From Peromyscus leucopus (lineage: Eukaryota; Chordata; Mammalia; Rodentia; Cricetidae), in the NCBI RefSeq assembly GCF_004664715.2, contig NC_051066.1, positions 79,436,735 to 79,500,734 of the forward strand: a stretch of 64,000 bases of DNA, given 5' to 3'. The notes under the pieces were generated by a model. That model saw only the letters and a program-made list of their open reading frames with translations. It searched no databases and was not told the DNA's origin. Both the position numbers and the translations under genes were made by a program. Shown here in pieces: positions 42,330-53,054 of this stretch; the stretch's first letter is position 1, and each line of letters begins with the position of its first letter.

Positions 42330-42417
42330 TTTTAGCCCAGATTAGCCTCGAACTTGTGACCCTCTTACTCAGCCTCCAGAGCACTGGGATTGTGGGCATG
42401 TACCTGTCATGCCCTGC
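42330..42417 (-). mobile_element. B1 fragment
   Basis: CCCAGATTAGCCTCGAACTTG and CACTGGGATTGTGGGCATG. Confidence 0.55.
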
Positions 42418-42821
42418 TATCTCACTATATTTATTAATGTTGAGTGGTATGTGGTCTTAAGTGGCAGTTATTATTGTCCAGAGAGAGGGGAAATGGCGCC
42501 AGATATCAACTCCTGTGATGACTGTGTGGGATAGGATTCTCACTAGTATGAAGACATACCTAAAATGTAAATAGTTACAGTGTGTGACTTAAAAGCACTC
42601 CACATAACAAATGCCACTAAATGTCACTCAAAAGCCTTAAGTGGCCCTGCCTACATACTGTTCTCCAGGTCGTAAAACTTCCTTTAAAAAAAAAAAAGTA
42701 ATTACATAACTCTGATTAGTATTTAAATTATTTCTTCCTGTTCCCCCCCTCACCTCTCTGTGTACACATGCTTGTAGAGCCCAGAGGTTGATGTTGGGTA
42801 TCTAACTTAACTACATTCATC

Positions 42822-42966
42822 CACTTTTTTTTTTTTTTTTTTTTGAGACAGGATCTCATTATGTAGCTCTGACCATGACTGTCCTGGAACTGACCTCTAA
42901 CTCACAGGATCTGCCTGCCTCTGCCTCCCAGCTGCTGGGATTAAAAGTATACAGGACCACTCCATC
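42822..42966 (-). mobile_element. B1 nested in SINE
   Basis: T-tail, GAGACAGGATCTCATTATG to GGGATTAAAAGTATACAGG. CATCCACT before and CACTCCATC after are not a clear duplication. Confidence 0.85.
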
Positions 42967-42967
42967 T

Positions 42968-43013
42968 TTTTTTTCTTTTCCTTCCTTCCTTTCTTTCTTT
43001 CTCTCTCTCTCTC

Positions 43014-43044
<31 letters not shown>

Positions 43045-43055
43045 AAGATAGGATC
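42968..43055. repeat. CT-rich tract
   Basis: TTTCTTTTCC, CCTTCCTTTCTTTC and TTTTCTTTTC runs. Confidence 0.85.
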
Positions 43056-43419
43056 TCTCACTGAACTTGGAACTCACCATTTGAGCTATGCTAACTGGTC
43101 AGCAAGTCCCCAGGATCCACCTGTCTCCACTTCCCCAGCGCCGGGGTTAGTGAAGCATGTCACTATGTCCTGTTTTTTACATGGATGCTGTGGATTCAAC
43201 TCAGGTGTTCCAGGTCTTCAAGCTTTCAAAGCAAACACTTTATCGACTGAGCCATATTCCAAGCCCTGTTTCTTCTCTGTACTTGTACCTGTTGAGGAAA
43301 ATCAAAAGCAAGTTAAATTATACTCTAGCAAGAATGTAAAATTGAGTGTGAAACTCTCTTCAAATAATTACTAAACTCTTGAACATTCATACAGAGTTAT
43401 AAGAAAATCTCAAACTTTC

Positions 43420-43500
43420 GGGTTAAGGGTTCACAGTTCAGTGTTAGAGTGCTTACCTAGCATGCACAAGGCCATGGGTTCAATTCTCAATACCAAAAAG
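43420..43500 (+). mobile_element. ID-like SINE
   Basis: CAGTTCAGTGTTAGAGTGCTTACC and GGCCATGGGTTCAATTCTC keep A-box and B-box outlines. Confidence 0.65.
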
Positions 43501-43854
43501 AAAGTAAAGTTCAGGCCTTTGTATTAATAATTTAACAGTCTTTTAACATAATATTTGTAGCAGAAATCTTCCCCATTAGTGTGCTCATTTTTGTTTCTTT
43601 TCTAAATATTCATTCATGCTGTTATTTCTCTGTTTATATGAATACAATACAACACAGCTCTGTTGACTCAATAACTTAAAATTTCCCAAATACCTAGGAA
43701 GGAAAAGTTAGACAGTATAAACAAATAAAAAACAAATTGGAAACTAAATTTAGCTGTGAGAAGGTTGGCTGACTTCTTTAAAGCAGGCCAAAGAGACAGA
43801 GGCCATTAGCAGTAGGAGCTAATACATAAATGACCTTTAAAGTATGTTAAAACT
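43501..43854. other. unique AT-rich sequence
   Basis: No gene or repeat recognised. Confidence 0.45.
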
Positions 43855-44040
43855 TGACCCGTGTGATGGCTTACCAGAAAAGGTGCTGACCAGAAGACCT
43901 GAAGACCCAGGTTCATTCCCCAGGACCCCAGGATGGAGGGAAAGAACTGATTCCCTCAAGTTGTCCTCTGACCTCCAAATGCAAGGCATGGCACACACAT
44001 GCAAATTATTGTAATTTTAAAAAATATTGGAAAATATGTT
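43855..44040 (+). mobile_element. B3-type SINE
   Basis: GAAGACCCAGGTTCATTCCCC and GTTGTCCTCTGACCTCC. Confidence 0.65.
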
Positions 44041-44042
44041 TT

Positions 44043-44225
44043 TGGCTAGATGTGGTGTTCCATGTTTATAATCCCAGCCCATGGGAGGCAGAAGCAAATG
44101 ATCTCTATAAACCCCAAGTCAGCCAGGTCTACACAAAGAGTACCAGGCTAGCCAAGGATATATGGTGAGACCTTGTATCAATAATAATAATAATTAATTA
44201 ACTAATTAATTAATTAAATCATTTT
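44043..44225 (+). mobile_element. B1/B4-type SINE with AT-rich tail
   Basis: GGCTAGATGTGGTGTTCCATG to GTGAGACCTTGTATC, then (AATA) and (AATT) units. Confidence 0.7.
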
Positions 44226-45185
44226 TTCCTTTATTTTACATACTGACCACAGTTTCCCCTCCCTCTTCTCCTCCCATATACCCTCACCTCCTTCTGTCTC
44301 CATTCAGAAAGGGGCAGGCCTCCCATGGGCTTGAATATAGCATGGCACATCAAGTTGAGGTAGTACGGAGATCCTCCCCCTGTATAAAGGCTGGGCAAGA
44401 TAATCCAGCATGGGAAACAGGTTCCCAAAAGCCAGCTAAATGCCAGGGACAGGTCCTGATCTCACTGCTATAAGCCTTACAAACAGAACAAGCTAAACAA
44501 CTGTCATACACATGCAGAGGGCCTAGGGTCGGTCCCATGCAGGCTCCCTAACTGTTGGTCCAGAGTTCATGTGCTCCCACGGGCTCAGGTCAGCTGTCTC
44601 TGTGGGCTCCTCCATCATGATCTTGACCACCCCTGGCTCATACAATCCCTCCTCCCTTTCTTCAGGAGGATTCGAAGAGCTTGGCCCAGTGCTTGGCTGT
44701 GGATCTCTGCATCTGCTTCATCAGTTACAGGATAAAGGCTCTGTGATGACAGTTAGGGTATTCACCAATCTGATTACAATAGATGGCCAGTTCAGACACT
44801 CTCTCTACTATTGCTAGGGGTTTTAGCTGGGATTTCCTTGTGAATTCCTGGGAGTTTCCCTGGCACCAGGTTTCTCCCTAGCTCTCTGTCCAGCCCCAAA
44901 ACCGCCTCCTGCACCCAGCCTGCCCAACCCACTCCCTCAAGTTCTCATCCCCTTATCCCCACCCCATCCCACCCCTGCCCCCAGTTTACCCAGGAGATAT
45001 CTTCAATTTCCCCTTCCCAGAGAAATCCTTGCATCCCTCTTTGGGCCCTCTTTGTTCTCTAGCCTCTCTGGAACTGAGGACTGTAGGTTGGTTGTCCTGT
45101 ACTTTACTCCTAATATCCACTTATGAGTGAGTACATGCCGTGTTTATCTTTCTGGGTCTGGGTTACCTCACTCAGGATGATTTTT
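44226..45185 (-). mobile_element. L1 3' end
   Basis: Reverse-strand L1 3' UTR with the last bases of ORF2 at the right (CTGGGTTACCTCACTCAGG near 45157). Sequence matches the 36.2-37.3 kb L1 in part (GAGTGAGTACAT; GGTCTGGGTTACC). It is truncated at the ORF2 end. Confidence 0.85.
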
Positions 45186-45211
45186 TTTCTTTTTAAAATA
45201 ATTTTTTAAAA

Positions 45212-45290
45212 CTAATTCTGAGGCTAGAGTGTAGTTCATTGGTAAAACCATGGGTTTGAATCCCAACACCACAAATATAAAACAAACAGA
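45212..45290 (+). mobile_element. ID-like SINE
   Basis: GAGGCTAGAGTGTAGTTCATTGG and GGGTTTGAATCCCAACACC; internal part lost. Confidence 0.6.
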
Positions 45291-45367
45291 TAAAACATTC
45301 ATCTGAATGCCCCAGAATGTCAGAAGCATTGTTTGTGACTAATAGTTCTTTTCAGTGTTTCCATCTA

Positions 45368-45425
45368 GCTGGGGTGTAGCTCAGTGGTAGAATATATGTT
45401 CAGCATGCATAAGACGCTCAGTTTG
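45368..45425 (+). mobile_element. ID SINE, left part
   Basis: GCTGGGGTGTAGCTCAGTGG head. The right part (GATCCCAAGTACCACAAAG) resumes at about 45872 after an inserted LTR-like element. Confidence 0.7.
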
Positions 45426-45866
45426 TGTGGGAAGCCAAGGAAGCCTTGCGTGAATGTGTAAGGATCAGATAAAGTCTTGAGTGGTTATGTATTGTGTGAT
45501 ATGGGCATGCCATGGGCAACCCAATGCCTCCGGCTCATGGAAATTGCAAACCCTGAGTCAGAGAGGCTCAGAGGGATGACAAGGCTTCCTCCAGTCAGAG
45601 TTTGAATATTGACCGTGTGTGCAAATACAAGTGTGTATGAACAATTGACTAGTGTGTGCACCTTTGAAACCGTTGACCTACAGAGACCTACGGAGAGTAG
45701 CCAGCCCTTGTGTTGTTCGTAAAATGAACTCACGGAGGTTGTTGCAGTAGCAGGTGTGGCTCCATAAAAGCCTGCACAGATCACCCCTCCCCAGCTTTTC
45801 CGTTCTTTCTTCATTCTCTTAACATCCCTGGTCAGGTCAAGGCATCAAGCCATGCTGATCAAGGCT
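45426..45866 (+). mobile_element. probable class II solo LTR inside ID
   Basis: Begins TGTGGGAAGCCAAGGAAGCC; has ATAAAAG near 45765. It separates the two halves of an ID, with AGTTTG (45420-45425) and AGTCTG (45867-45872) as a possible 6-bp duplication. The right end is not a clean CA. Confidence 0.5.
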
Positions 45867-46058
45867 AGTCTGATCCCAAGTACCACAAAGACCAAAATTC
45901 TTCAGTCGATCCTTTCTATTTAGAGGTACACCTTTTGTGTGACAGTACACAAGTTTGTAGAATAACATTCAAACCACCTCTTTGTGCCTGCTTTCCTTTG
46001 TTACTGTCTCCTCTAAAATACCCACTGTGAGTAGCTCAGTGTGTACCTTTACAGTTCA

Positions 46059-46062
<4 letters not shown>

Positions 46063-46108
<46 letters not shown>
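46063..46108. repeat. (TG)n microsatellite
   Basis: About 22 TG units. Confidence 0.95.
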
Positions 46109-46111
<3 letters not shown>

Positions 46112-46205
46112 GCTTTTCCTTTTTTCTTCTGTTTTTAAATAACTTGAAACGTCTAGGAAATGTGTAAATATAGTACAAAGAATTCTCCTTTCAAAGATCA
46201 TTAAA

Positions 46206-46459
46206 GAGTAAGAAGTCAGGGTCAGAGAGATGACTCAGGGGGTGGGAGTCTGCGGCACAAACCTAAGGACCTGAGTACAGCCATGCTAGTCTGTCACCCT
46301 AGCCCTGTGAGCCTGGAGACAGGAGGGCCACTGGGCTTTGCTGGCTGTGAGCCTCTTTGCAGGCTCAGTGGGAGATCTTGTCTCCAGAGAATGAAACAGA
46401 GTAATAGAGCAGGACACCTGAGGGTTTCTGGCCTTGTCACATTCAAGCACATGTGCATA

Positions 46460-46511
<52 letters not shown>
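46206..46511 (+). mobile_element. tRNA-derived SINE ending in (CA)n
   Basis: GGGTCAGAGAGATGACTCAGG head; GGCTCAGTGGGAGATCTTGTC middle; (CA)n at 46461-46511. Confidence 0.75.
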
Positions 46512-46513
<2 letters not shown>

Positions 46514-46599
46514 GAATAAGATGCTAACATAATGTCCTATTAGCAGCCACTCCAATGCTTAGGCCTATATTTCTACAAACAAGCCGTAAAACCTTCAAA

Positions 46600-46795
46600 T
46601 GCAGGCCAGCAAGATGGCTTCGCAGGCAAAGATGCTTGCCAGCAAGCCTGAGACCTGAGTTCGATTCCTGGAGCCCACTGATAGAGAGCTGACTCCCACA
46701 AGTTGTCCTCTGGTCTTCACATGCTTCCACATACAACATGCAGACACAGAAACAAACAAATGAATCAAATGTAATAAAAATATTATTAAAAAAAA
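46600..46795 (+). mobile_element. B3-type SINE
   Basis: GGCCAGCAAGATGGCTTCGC head, GTTGTCCTCTGGTCTTCACATG, A/T tail. Confidence 0.8.
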
Positions 46796-47019
46796 GCAAA
46801 CAAGGAGATTATCCTTGATTCCTTGCCACTATTTAATCCTTAGGTCCCATCAGTTGTCTTCACAATGAGCTTGACCGCCAGAGGATCCATTTCCTCCGTG
46901 AGGTTTCTGACTCTACACATAGTGAACAGAGGTGCTCTTCACAGATTCCAGGACCCACCTTCCCAGAGCCCATAGTCTGTGACATCCCCCAAACCCATCT
47001 AGGCATAAAAACCTAGTCT
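46796..47019. other. unique sequence
   Basis: No gene or repeat recognised. Confidence 0.4.
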
Positions 47020-47140
47020 GACTGGGGTGGAGGCACAGTCTGTAATCCCAACACTGGAGAGTGGCAGCAGAAAGGTGTCTACTACAAGGCTGCTTGCCTG
47101 GGCAACACAATAGGCTGGTCTCAACGCAAGAAAGAAAACA
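47020..47140 (+). mobile_element. B1/B4-like SINE
   Basis: GGCACAGTCTGTAATCCCAAC and CTGGTCTCAACGCAAG; old. Confidence 0.5.
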
Positions 47141-47180
47141 AAGCTTGGGATCAGGGGCTGGGGAAGGGGCTGAAGATGTC

Positions 47181-47345
47181 ATGTTTGGCATCAAAGGTGG
47201 CAAGAAGAAGCTCCTGAGATAGCCCAAGAAGCAGGCCAAAGAGAAAGATGAGAAATATAAGGCCTTCAAACAGAAACAAAAGGAACGGAAGAAACTCCAA
47301 GAGCAAAAAGCCAAGGCCACTGTGAAGAAGTCACAGGTGGAGTTA
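47181..47345 (+). pseudogene. Tma7-ps: TMA7-like processed pseudogene
   Basis: TMA7 is a small (64 aa) ribosome-associated, lysine-rich protein. The frame from ATG 47181 reads GGKKKLLR, a stop (TAG), then PKKQAKEKDEKYKAFKQKQK and AKATVKKS, matching the family along its length. Defects: an in-frame stop about 12 codons in, several substitutions, and loss of the roughly 10-residue segment before the C-terminal KKSGKK-like end. There are no introns, so it is a retrocopy; its tail is overrun by the B1 at 47350. Confidence 0.85.
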
Positions 47346-47349
47346 AAAA

Positions 47350-47465
47350 TTTGGCACGTGTGAGGCAGAGGCAGGTGGATTGCTATGTGTTCAAGGACAG
47401 CCACAACAAGCTTCAGGCCAGCCAAGGCTACATAATAAGACCCTGTTTCAAACAAATAAACAAAT
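47350..47465 (+). mobile_element. B1 SINE fragment
   Basis: GAGGCAGAGGCAGGTGGATTG to AAGACCCTGTTTCAAAC. Confidence 0.75.
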
Positions 47466-47474
47466 AACAAGAAC

Positions 47475-47519
47475 AGAGGAGGAGGAAGAGGAGGAGGAGG
47501 AGGACGAAGAAGAAGAAAT
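47475..47519. repeat. (GAGGAA/GAA)n tract
   Basis: GAGGAGGAAGAGGAGGAGG then GAAGAAGAA. The 'glutamate-rich' frame over it is a translation artefact. Confidence 0.85.
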
Positions 47520-47962
47520 TTGGTTAAAAAAAAAAAAAAAAAAAAGGAAGATGTTCCTTGTTCCTGAGGTGATAATGACCCTTTTTCATACCTATTTAAA
47601 TATCTGGATTCACATATTTTGGCATCTGTAGCTAAAATGAAACATTGTCTTGGAATCCATTGCATATTGTTCATTTGTTTGTTTGTTTGTTTGTTTTAAA
47701 AAGCAAAGCAATACAAACAAACAAAAAACCAGTCTGAACCAGCTGGGCACACTTTTTCATTTCAGTACTAACCATGGATCAACATGTCTTCACCCTTAAA
47801 GAGGATGGAGACTAGATATTCAATTAATCATCACAGTTAATTAACTCTACATCTTTAACATCTTTGAGTAGCTCAGTTGGACTAGAGCAGTAGGGGTGAG
47901 GCCAGATCAAATCTTTGATTCCTGCCCTTACCCAGGTTTAATAAAATATTCCTGGGGGTTGT
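47520..47962. other. AT-rich spacer
   Basis: A-run at 47527-47545 and (GTTT)n at 47676-47695. No gene seen. Confidence 0.5.
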
Positions 47963-48160
47963 TGGTTGGAGAGATGGCTCAATGGTTAAGAGCACTAGCT
48001 TCTCTTCCAGAGGACCTAGGTTCAATTCCCAGCACCCACACGGTACCTCACAACCATCTGTAACTCCAGTCCCAGGGGGATCTGATGCTCTCTTCTGGCC
48101 TCTTCAAGCCCTGCACGCGCATGGTACAGACACAGGTGAAACACCCACATACATTAAAAA
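47963..48160 (+). mobile_element. B3 SINE
   Basis: GGTTGGAGAGATGGCTCAATGG to GGTGAAACACCCACATAC; well preserved. Confidence 0.9.
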
Positions 48161-48288
48161 AAAGAAAGAAAACAATTAATTTTAAAAGTCTTCTGGAATA
48201 ACAATATAAAGCACAGGTAATAATATAAAGAAAAAAATACAAACCTTCAGAAATTTTTTTTTTACTTCTTAATTAATTAACTTTATTT

Positions 48289-48416
48289 TATTTTTGAGAC
48301 AAGGTCTAGCTTTGTCAGCTCCATCTGCCCTGGAATTCAATATGCAGAACTGGCTGGCCTCAAACCTGTGGTCCCAGCTTAGTGAGATTATAGGCATAGG
48401 CCACCACAACAGGCTG
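48289..48416 (-). mobile_element. B1-like SINE
   Basis: TTGAGACAAGGTCTAGCTTTG to GGCCACCACAACAGGCT. Confidence 0.65.
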
Positions 48417-48659
48417 AAAAACAGTATTTTAAAATCAATTCTCAGTACAGGTAACAGAAAGTTTATATGAAAGTATTCACCCTACCTAGCAATATGCAAG
48501 TTCAAGGTTGGGCTAAAATTTAAATGCAGCATAAAGTCCAAGTAGGGTAGAAAAATGACCTGTGTAGTTTTGTATAAAACCTCTATGGGCAGAGTATCAT
48601 TAAAACTGAATTAAGAGCACTATTTTGTAAAATGGTGCCTTTGATTTTACTGTTTGCTT

Positions 48660-48828
48660 TCTTTGGTGGGTAGTGGGGTCATTATGATTGAAACAGGGTC
48701 TCCTCATGTAGCCCGTCCTAACCTGAAGTTGCTATGTAGCCAAGGACCACCTTGACCTCTTGATCTCTTACCTCCAGCTCTAGAGTGCTGGGATTAAAGG
48801 CATGGACCATGTGATAACTAGGATTGGT
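48660..48828 (-). mobile_element. B1/B4-type SINE
   Basis: GAAACAGGGTCTCCTCATGTAG to GGGATTAAAGGCATGGACC. Confidence 0.7.
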
Positions 48829-49293
48829 TGTCAGCTTTGACTACATTTGCCGTGAGAGATGCTTTACTTGGTTTGAAGGAGTGAATCCAGTTCTAGTCTA
48901 GACCTTTGAGGTAGAAGACATACCTTTGATCCAATCTTGAGTTGGGAAGGCACTTTAATCTGGGCTTCTGTATATAGGCTTCTGCTGGAAGCCTATATAC
49001 AGACATAGAAAGAAGCTTTTGCTCTTTGCCTGCTTGCCTTCACCTTGCTAGCACATCCATTCCTTCACAGGCATTGCAGCCTACTTCTTCCGGATTCCAG
49101 CATATACAAAAGACCAGCCTAGATATCCAGCCTTGTGGACTGAGAAAACGCTGGATTCTTGGACTTCCCATTCCTGGATTCATTGATGGATTAGTCAGAC
49201 TGCAGCCTGTAAGCCATTCCAATAAACCCCCTTTACATATGGAAGTCTTATTCTGTAAGTTCTGGTACTTTAGAGAATGCTAACTAAAACACA
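48829..49293 (+). mobile_element. rodent LTR-type repeat
   Basis: Starts TGTGATAACTAGGATTGG and ends AATGCTAACTAAAACA (TG...CA), with CCAATAAACCCCC near 49220 as poly(A) signal. It includes an 18-nt near-palindrome around 48979-49002 (TATAGGCTTC / GAAGCCTATA). The open frames inside are not genes. Family name not assigned. Confidence 0.6.
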
Positions 49294-49801
49294 TCATTCC
49301 AGACTTACTCCTTTTCTTTTCCTGTGAAAAGATTCAACCTTTGGCACTATAAACTCTTGCAAACCTTTCCACGATTTGGCATTAGATATTAGGAGTTATA
49401 AAAATGTTCATAGCCTTTGACCCAGCAATGCTGGCTCTTGGCAACACATTCGAAGAGAAACGGTGTAAATACTTGGGACTGCAGTCTTAGCTGTAACAGT
49501 GCTGTGTTAAAAACAGCCTAAATAAACAACGAGAATAGCAAAAGGGACAAGTAAATATGGATTATTTTGCAACCACTAAAATTTATAATTAGGCAAACTG
49601 TGCGGTCATTTGGAAAATAGCTCCTGAGATAGTGTTACTTGAGGTAACCAGGCGACACATGTGTACATGCCTTTGTGTCCAACTATTTTAATTTGAACTT
49701 TCAAAATGAGGAGACAAAAGGGAAACACAGGGAAAATAGAAACAGTATGTTTAGACAATGACATTGTGGAGGCTGTGTTTCTTTTAAAATTTACTCTACC
49801 A

Positions 49802-49802
<1 letters not shown>
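49294..49802. other. unique sequence
   Basis: No gene. 49310-49560 (CCTTTGACCCAGCAATGCTGG...) resembles an old mammalian L1 ORF2/3' fragment on the plus strand. Confidence 0.4.

Positions 49803-49851
<49 letters not shown>
49803..49851. repeat. (TTA)n microsatellite
   Basis: About 15 TTA units. Confidence 0.95.
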
Positions 49852-49852
<1 letters not shown>

Positions 49853-50008
49853 AATAAGGTGGAGTCATGAAAAATTCAACTGTTTTTGAGAGTTTAAAGA
49901 GTTGAGAAAAATAATTCCCTCCTAGGTTAAAGTGAGTCAGGGTGCTCTCAGAGGTGATTGGCTAAAATCATCATGGTCACTTAGGTTCACATGACTGGGC
50001 ACTTACTC

Positions 50009-50010
50009 TT

Positions 50011-50045
<35 letters not shown>

Positions 50046-50216
50046 CTTTTTTCTTTTTTTTTTTTTTTTTTCAAGACAGGGTTTCTCTGTGTAGCTTTGT
50101 GCCTTTCCTGGATCATCTCGCTCTATAGACCAGGCTGGCCTCGAACTCACAAAGATCCACCTGCCTCTGCCTCCCAAGTGCCGGGATTAAAGGCATGCGC
50201 CACCAACGCCCGGCCT
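50009..50216 (-). mobile_element. young B1 SINE with long T-tail
   Basis: Over 55 nt of mostly T, then CAAGACAGGGTTTCTCTGTG to GCGCCACCAACGCCCGGCC. Confidence 0.95.
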
Positions 50217-50282
50217 GTTTCTTAAGTATTACATTAAGAATGCTTTCATGCAGCTTACATCCTTCACCAAGACCCATGTGCT

Positions 50283-50395
50283 GCCTGGGCCACAAGATGG
50301 CTTAGAGGGCAAGGAGCTTACCATCAGGCCAGACGACCTGAGCTCACGTGGTAGAACAGAACCGACTCCTGAGAGTTGACCTCTGCTGAAATGTA
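50283..50395 (+). mobile_element. B3-type SINE, 5' part
   Basis: GGGCCACAAGATGGCTTAGAGG to GAACCGACTCCTGAGAGTTG. Confidence 0.75.
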
Positions 50396-51012
50396 AGCTC
50401 TGTGAGGGCACAGGCCTTCATAACTATGCAGTTGCCATTTGGCAGAGGTAGGGGTATTCTGGGAGGTCTGTTCCAGAGCCATTTTGCTATACAAGTAAAC
50501 TCCAGCTCAGGCCCCTGGGAGGAAAAGCAAGGCCAGGACAGATGTCATAAGCATGAGCTGCCTACGCTAATTCTTCTTGGTCTCCTGGGGGCCCAGTCAT
50601 CTTGTCCCCATGCTGGTGGCCTTCTGAAATTCTTGTTGAATTCAGCTGGTCTTTCTGGGGAGAAAATGGGAGGGAGGCAGGGGAGTGAGATTTGATAAGG
50701 AGAATAAAAAGCATTATATCAAGAATACTTCAATCTTTCCCTCCCTCAAAGACTTTCTTAACTGGTACCACCGCTCTGTGAAGAGGTCTAAAGATGCTGG
50801 AAATGAGCTTCATTTTCAGCATTAGGGACAGAATGCTTAGCTGTCTCTCCCCCTCCCAGAAATCAGGCCACCAGCCACCTTTTTGCAGGTCTCTCTCTGG
50901 GACAGGAAATTGATGAGAAAGGATGCTGTGCCACTGTGGCCTCATAGCCTCTCCCCCTTGCAGCTAAAAGCTAAGCTGGTAGTGTGACCTAGTGCTTACC
51001 CCTGTGCTCCTT
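50396..51012. other. repeat-poor unique segment
   Basis: No recognised gene; frames on both strands lack splice context or known domains. Confidence 0.45.
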
Positions 51013-51320
51013 GGCCATCAGTGAGTAGCACTGTTTGAAAAGGAATTAGGAGTGACCTGTTGGAGGAGGCATGTCACTGGGGGTGGGCTGGAGGTTGCAA
51101 AAGCCCATACTAAGTCCAGTGTCTCTCTTTCTCTCAGCCTACAGATCAGGATGTAGCTCTCAGCTGCTTCTCCAGCACCACCATGCCTGCCTGCCATCAT
51201 TTTCCCCACCGCGATGGACTAACCTCTGAAAGTGTGAGCAAGCCCTCAATGACATGTTTTCTTTGATAAGAGTTACCTTGGTCATGGTATCTTTTCACAG
51301 CATTGGAACAGTGACTAAAA
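51013..51320 (+). mobile_element. ORR1-like MaLR LTR, 5'-truncated
   Basis: GAATTAGGAGTGACCTGTTGG to GGAACAGTGACTAAAAGA. It lacks the TGTGGTGG start. Confidence 0.75.
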
Positions 51321-51380
51321 GAGGGAGCAAAGGATTTATTTCAGCTTACAATTCCTCTGTGTGTGGGTATGCGGAGCACA

Positions 51381-51698
51381 TGTCGGGCTGCAAACGCCAA
51401 AGATGGCGCTGAGAGGAAGTGAGCTGGGCAGGGACCTAACTTCTTTACCAAAAATTATGATTGGCTCTTGAGATCAGGAGAGATGATGTAGGTGCATGGC
51501 CTCCTCGAGATCATCATGCTGAACTATGCCCGGAGAGGCTCGTGGATACGTGACCTTTGTTGTGATTGGTAGAAGGAAAGCTGGCTTGTGGTTTGGTGCT
51601 GTATAAAGGGTGTGCTGATGCTTAATCGAGCTCCGGCTTGACATGGCTCCCCACTGCATCTTATTGTCTCTGGGTACCGGGTGACGGCCAGTGGCACA
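51381..51698 (+). mobile_element. class II-type solo LTR
   Basis: TGTCGGGCTGCAAACGCC start, an AAGATGGCGCTGAGAGG block like IAP-group LTRs, TATAAAG at about 51602, and an end near GACGGCCAGTGGCACA. Exact right end is unsure; GCACA occurs at both borders. Confidence 0.6.
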
Positions 51699-51899
51699 CT
51701 ACCCCTCCTCAGTCAAGGTCTGCTGTGGGCCTAATTCTTCAGTGGGGTCAGGGGAACCCCACATCTATGGATTGACGCTTTATGAAAAAGATCTATGGGG
51801 GTATTTTTATCGGTTAATTCTAGCTTTTTATATTTTTAGCTGTAAATCTTGTTATACATTCACCCAGTCCATCATCGAGGGATGCAGGGCAGAAGTCCT

Positions 51900-52066
51900 C
51901 AGCTGTTTTACATCCTTGGCCTTTTTGCTAGAGCTACAGTATTTTGATTGTTATAACTTTATATAATAATAAGTTCAAAATCAAGACTGACTTCCAACTT
52001 ACCTTTTTTCCAAGATTGTTTTAGCTAGCTGGAATTCCTAAGATAGCATATAAATTAAAGGAAGAC
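51900..52066 (-). mobile_element. L1 ORF2 fragment
   Basis: GTATTTTGATTGTTATAAC and TTTTTTCCAAGATTGTTTTAGC are reverse ORF2. The same element continues at 52800-52960; SINEs separate them. Confidence 0.65.
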
Positions 52067-52075
52067 CTTTTCTAT

Positions 52076-52262
52076 CTTTTTTAAGTATGTATTTTATGTG
52101 TATGGGTGTTTTGTCTCTGTGTATATGTTCCATGGCCCAGAGAGGACAGAAGAGAGTGTCAGATCCCCTGGGACTCAGATTACAGGCAGTTCTGAACCAC
52201 CTGATGTGCTGCTGGGAATAGAACTCCAGTCCTCTGCCATAGCTGAGTCACCTCAACAACCA
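52076..52262 (-). mobile_element. B3 SINE in L1
   Basis: GTATGTATTTTATGTGTATGG to GCTGAGTCACCTCAACAACC. Confidence 0.8.
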
Positions 52263-52265
52263 GAT

Positions 52266-52416
52266 TTTTTTTTTTAATGATACAGGGTCTCAATATGTAG
52301 CTGTGGCTGTCCTGAAACTCACTATGTAGACCAGGATGGCCTCAAATTCACAGAGATCTGCCTGTCTCTACCTCCAGAGTATTGGGATTAAAGGTATGAG
52401 CCATTATATCTGGCCC
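52266..52416 (-). mobile_element. B1 SINE
   Basis: TTTAATGATACAGGGTCTC to GAGCCATTATATCTGGCC. Confidence 0.85.
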
Positions 52417-52448
52417 CTGATTTTTTTTTTAATTAAAAAATTTTATAT

Positions 52449-52601
52449 GCCAGATGGTTGTACAAGTCTTTAATCCCAGCACTCAGGAAGCAGAAGCAGG
52501 CAGATCTTTGAGTTTGAGGCCAGCCTGGGCTACAGAGTTCCAGAACAGCCAAGACTATGCAGAGAAACCCTGCCTCCAACTCCCCACAAAAAAAAAAAAA
52601 A
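52449..52601 (+). mobile_element. B1 SINE
   Basis: GCCAGATGGTTGTACAAGTC to AGAGAAACCCTGCCTCC and A-tail. With the reverse B1 at 52266 it forms an inverted pair. Confidence 0.9.
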
Positions 52602-52788
52602 GTTTCTATGTGTATATGAATGTATGCCATTTACGTGCCTGTCTATGGAAATCAGTAAAGGGTATCAGATCCCCTGTCGCTGGAGTTACAGGTGGTTGTA
52701 AGACACCTGAAGTGGGTGGGAACCAAACTTGGGTTCTGCAGAAGAGTAACAAGTGCTCTTGACTCTTGAGCCAACTCTCCAGCCCCAA
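52602..52788 (-). mobile_element. B3 SINE
   Basis: GTTTCTATGTGTATATGAATG to GAGCCAACTCTCCAGCCCC. Confidence 0.85.
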
Positions 52789-52799
52789 ATTTTTCTATT

Positions 52800-52960
52800 T
52801 CTGGAAAAAAAAAAGCTATTGGGATTTTCCTAGTGGCTGTATTGAATCTGTAGGTCCATTTGGGTGGTACTGGCATATGAACAACATAAAGTCTGCCAGT
52901 CCACGAGCACAGCTGCCTTTCCATTTGTTTGTGACCTAAAGTTTCTTCTGTTATTTTTTA
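52800..52960 (-). mobile_element. L1 ORF2 fragment (continuation)
   Basis: AAGCTATTGGGATTTTCC and TTGAATCTGTAGGTCCATTTGG are reverse ORF2, continuing the piece at 51900-52066. Confidence 0.65.
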
Positions 52961-53054
52961 TCTGTGGCACAGCAGCTGCACCTGACCCTGTCACTGCCTC
53001 AGCTGCTGACCGCGCTCCACAGCTGCTACCACCTCCACATAGGATGGCCAATGT

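Larger units (their letters stand above)
42741..43268 (-). mobile_element. B3/RSINE-type SINE split by B1 and CT tract
   Basis: Left part GAGCCCAGAGGTTGATGTTGG; right part AGGATCTCTCACTGAACTTGG to CTTTATCGACTGAGCCATATTCC. Between them lie a B1 and a CT-rich run. Confidence 0.65.

Noticed and set aside
46913..47674. 253-aa minus-strand open frame
   Set aside because: It runs over SINE pieces, the TMA7 pseudogene in antisense and a GAG/GAA repeat; no family match.
48829..49293. Open frames near 49026-49283 as exon
   Set aside because: They lie fully inside an LTR-type repeat with TG...CA ends.
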